Below are positions 31,585-32,904 of a DNA stretch of 32,904 nucleotides, piece by piece. The position numbers and the translations under genes were made by a program. The stretch comes from Chloroflexota bacterium (GTDB lineage Bacteria > Chloroflexota > Dehalococcoidia > Lucifugimonadales > UBA3495), in the NCBI GenBank assembly GCA_022562335.1, contig JADFPM010000002.1, positions 1 through 32,904 of the forward strand, given 5' to 3'. The first letter of the stretch is position 1. Every line of letters begins with the position of its first letter. The notes under the pieces are model-generated. The model made no database searches and had not been told where the DNA came from. It saw only the letters and a program-made list of their open reading frames with translations.

Positions 31585-32616
31585 ATGAAGGCAGTTTACA
31601 TCAGCGAACACGGCGGCCCCGAGGCGCTAATCCACGGCGACCGGCCCGATCCGGAGGTTGCCCCCGGCGAGGTGATGCTGCGGGTGCATGCCAGCGCCTT
31701 GAACCACCTGGACTTGAACGTCCGGGCCGGCGGCGGCTATCGAGGAACCCTTCCCAGGATCTTGGGGTGCGACGTGGCCGGAGAAGTCGTCACCGTCAGC
31801 CCCGGCGCCGAGACCAGCCTTAAGGTGGGCGACAGGGTGATATTGGACAACCGGATCAAATGCGGCCATTGTGAGAACTGCCGCCTGGGCCTGGACCAAT
31901 ATTGCCCCACCCAACTGCGTATCGGCGTAGACCTGGACGGCGGCCACGCCGAATACGTCACCGCCCCTGCCGGCAACGCCCATAAGATACCCGATTCCAT
32001 GAGCTTCACCGAAGCCGCGGCCATCCCCATCGTGGGCCACACCGCTTGGCATTGCCTGGTTACCCAGGGCCAGATCCGGCCCTGGGACGACGTTCTGATC
32101 CAGGCGGCGGGCTCCGGCGTGGGGAGCATGGGCATTCAGATCGCCAAGATGTTTGGCGCCCGGGTCATAACCACCGCAGGCAGCGACTGGAAACTGGAGA
32201 AAGCCAAGGAGTTGGGCGCCGACGAGGTGATCAACTACCGGGAGGTCCCCAACTTTAGCCAGCGGGTAAAAGAGCTGACCGATGGCAAGGGCGTCGACCT
32301 GGTGCTCGACTGCGTGGGCGCCGACGTCTGGGAGGAAAACCTGCTGTCCATGAAACAGGGAGGCCGCCTGGTGATCACCGGGGTGACCTCGGGGACCCGG
32401 ACCAACATGGACCTGTCCATTCTGCACGGGCGGCCGTTGCACCTTATGGGCAGCGGCGGACGCAGCCAGCGCACCTTCGTAGACATGATGAAAGTGGTCA
32501 ACAATGGGGCGCTCCGCGGCGTGGTTGGCCGGGTTTTCCCCCTGGACCAGGTGGCTGAAGCCCACCGGGTCATGGATCAACGGGACTTTTTCGGGAAACT
32601 GGTAATCGAAAGCTGA
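31585..32616 (+). CDS. MDR-family alcohol dehydrogenase/quinone oxidoreductase-like protein
   Basis: Medium-chain dehydrogenase/reductase of 343 residues. The N-terminal GroES-like domain and the Rossmann domain (IQAAGSGVGSMGIQIAKMFG) are clear. The structural zinc lobe has C93, C96, C99 and C107. The catalytic-zinc ligands are not conserved: N40 stands at the usual Cys and C62-D63 at the usual His-Glu, so the chemistry is probably quinone-oxidoreductase or enoyl-reductase-like rather than classical alcohol dehydrogenase. A strong ribosome site, AGGAGG, lies 7 nt upstream. A good terminator follows. Function is uncertain beyond the family. Confidence 0.9.
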   Translation: MKAVYISEHGGPEALIHGDRPDPEVAPGEVMLRVHASALNHLDLNVRAGGGYRGTLPRILGCDVAGEVVTVSPGAETSLKVGDRVILDNRIKCGHCENCRLGLDQYCPTQLRIGVDLDGGHAEYVTAPAGNAHKIPDSMSFTEAAAIPIVGHTAWHCLVTQGQIRPWDDVLIQAAGSGVGSMGIQIAKMFGARVITTAGSDWKLEKAKELGADEVINYREVPNFSQRVKELTDGKGVDLVLDCVGADVWEENLLSMKQGGRLVITGVTSGTRTNMDLSILHGRPLHLMGSGGRSQRTFVDMMKVVNNGALRGVVGRVFPLDQVAEAHRVMDQRDFFGKLVIES

Positions 32617-32648
32617 CCGCCGATAAATCCGCTGGGCTTGCCCAAGTC

Positions 32649-32684
32649 AGGGCGTGGGCAATGGTGTCCGCGCCCTTTCTTTTT
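32649..32684 (+). terminator. Intrinsic terminator after the MDR gene
   Basis: AGGGCG and CGCCCT pair around a 16-nt loop that can form extra GG/CC pairs, followed by TTTCTTTTT. It ends the MDR transcription unit 33-70 bp past the stop. Confidence 0.75.
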
Positions 32685-32836
32685 ATCGCCGCCTTTCGCC
32701 GGTCCATTGGGATATTCACGCCTGATCCCACCGGTAGCCAAGGTGGTGCAAACCCGATAGAATTACGCCGTCGCGCGGCAGGTCGTGGAACACGAGGCCG
32801 CGTCAACCGCCTAATTGGGCGATCTAGGAGAGTCGC

Positions 32837-32904
32837 ATGAAATTCGCCAGGTATCTTGCCCACGGCCAGATCAGCTACGGAGTCGTGGAAGATGACATGG
32901 TCAA
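32837..32904 (+). CDS. Fumarylacetoacetate hydrolase-family protein, N-terminus only
   Basis: The first 22 residues are in the window (MKFARYLAHGQISYGVVEDD...). This opening is typical of FAH-family hydrolases/isomerases (MKxxRFxxxGxxxxGVxxDD). The ribosome site AGGAGA lies 5 nt upstream of the ATG. The gene runs off the end. The family call rests on a very short stretch. A terminator separates it from the MDR gene, so it belongs to another transcript. Confidence 0.6.
   Translation, partial: MKFARYLAHGQISYGVVEDDMV

Noticed and set aside
1..32904. CRISPR arrays, insertion sequences, toxin-antitoxin or defence islands
   Set aside because: No spaced repeat array, transposase or recognisable defence gene is present on either strand.

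Overview
The window reads as a contig from a Chloroflexota bacterium, most likely Dehalococcoidia/SAR202-like. This is inferred from protein character and gene content, because no database search was possible. Supporting signs are a B12-dependent class II ribonucleotide reductase next to nrdR, a division cluster reduced to rsmH-ftsA-ftsZ with no murein genes, a gamma-alpha fused 2-oxoacid:ferredoxin oxidoreductase, and system I cytochrome c maturation with a Cys-type CcmE. The first ~1.17 kb differs: it encodes a high-GC, actinobacterial-looking LuxR regulator that is broken off exactly where the C-terminus of nrdJ is also broken off. That junction at about 1152-1178 is most likely an assembly chimera.

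Layout. 1-1178 (+): LuxR regulator fragment. 1152-4556 (-): truncated nrdJ, a 78-residue unknown protein translationally coupled to nrdR, and nrdR, with NrdR-box-like sites before both nrd transcription units. 4557-5232: gene-free, with several hairpins. 5233-8801 (-): rsmH-ftsA-ftsZ. 9332-12804 (+): tig-clpP-clpX proteostasis operon. 12841-13665 (-): PurN-like formyltransferase. 13903-22378 (-): a long run dprA-topA-xer-aroQ-M24 peptidase-efp-xseA-xseB, with several overlapping start/stop codons. 22736-25314 (+): korA-korB behind a good sigma70-type promoter and a ~265-nt structured leader. 25428-26439: divergent ECF sigma factor and zinc-finger anti-sigma factor. 26473-29451 (-): ccmA-B-C-D and ccmE. 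29536-30180 (-): orphan NarL-type response regulator. 30553-31347 (-) and 31585-32616 (+): divergent SDR and MDR oxidoreductases. 32837-end (+): start of an FAH-family protein.

Most of this is core housekeeping: DNA precursors, division, protein quality control, DNA uptake and repair, topology, translation, heme export and central carbon metabolism. I do not see a convincing new multi-gene system, defence island, prophage, CRISPR array, rRNA or tRNA. The points most worth a second look are the nrd regulatory sites with the coupled small gene, the 12-bp direct repeats between sigma and anti-sigma, the korAB leader, leaderless-type promoters of dprA and ccmE, an EF-P with an unusual loop tip, a CxxxF CcmE, and the hairpin-rich gap between nrdR and ftsZ.
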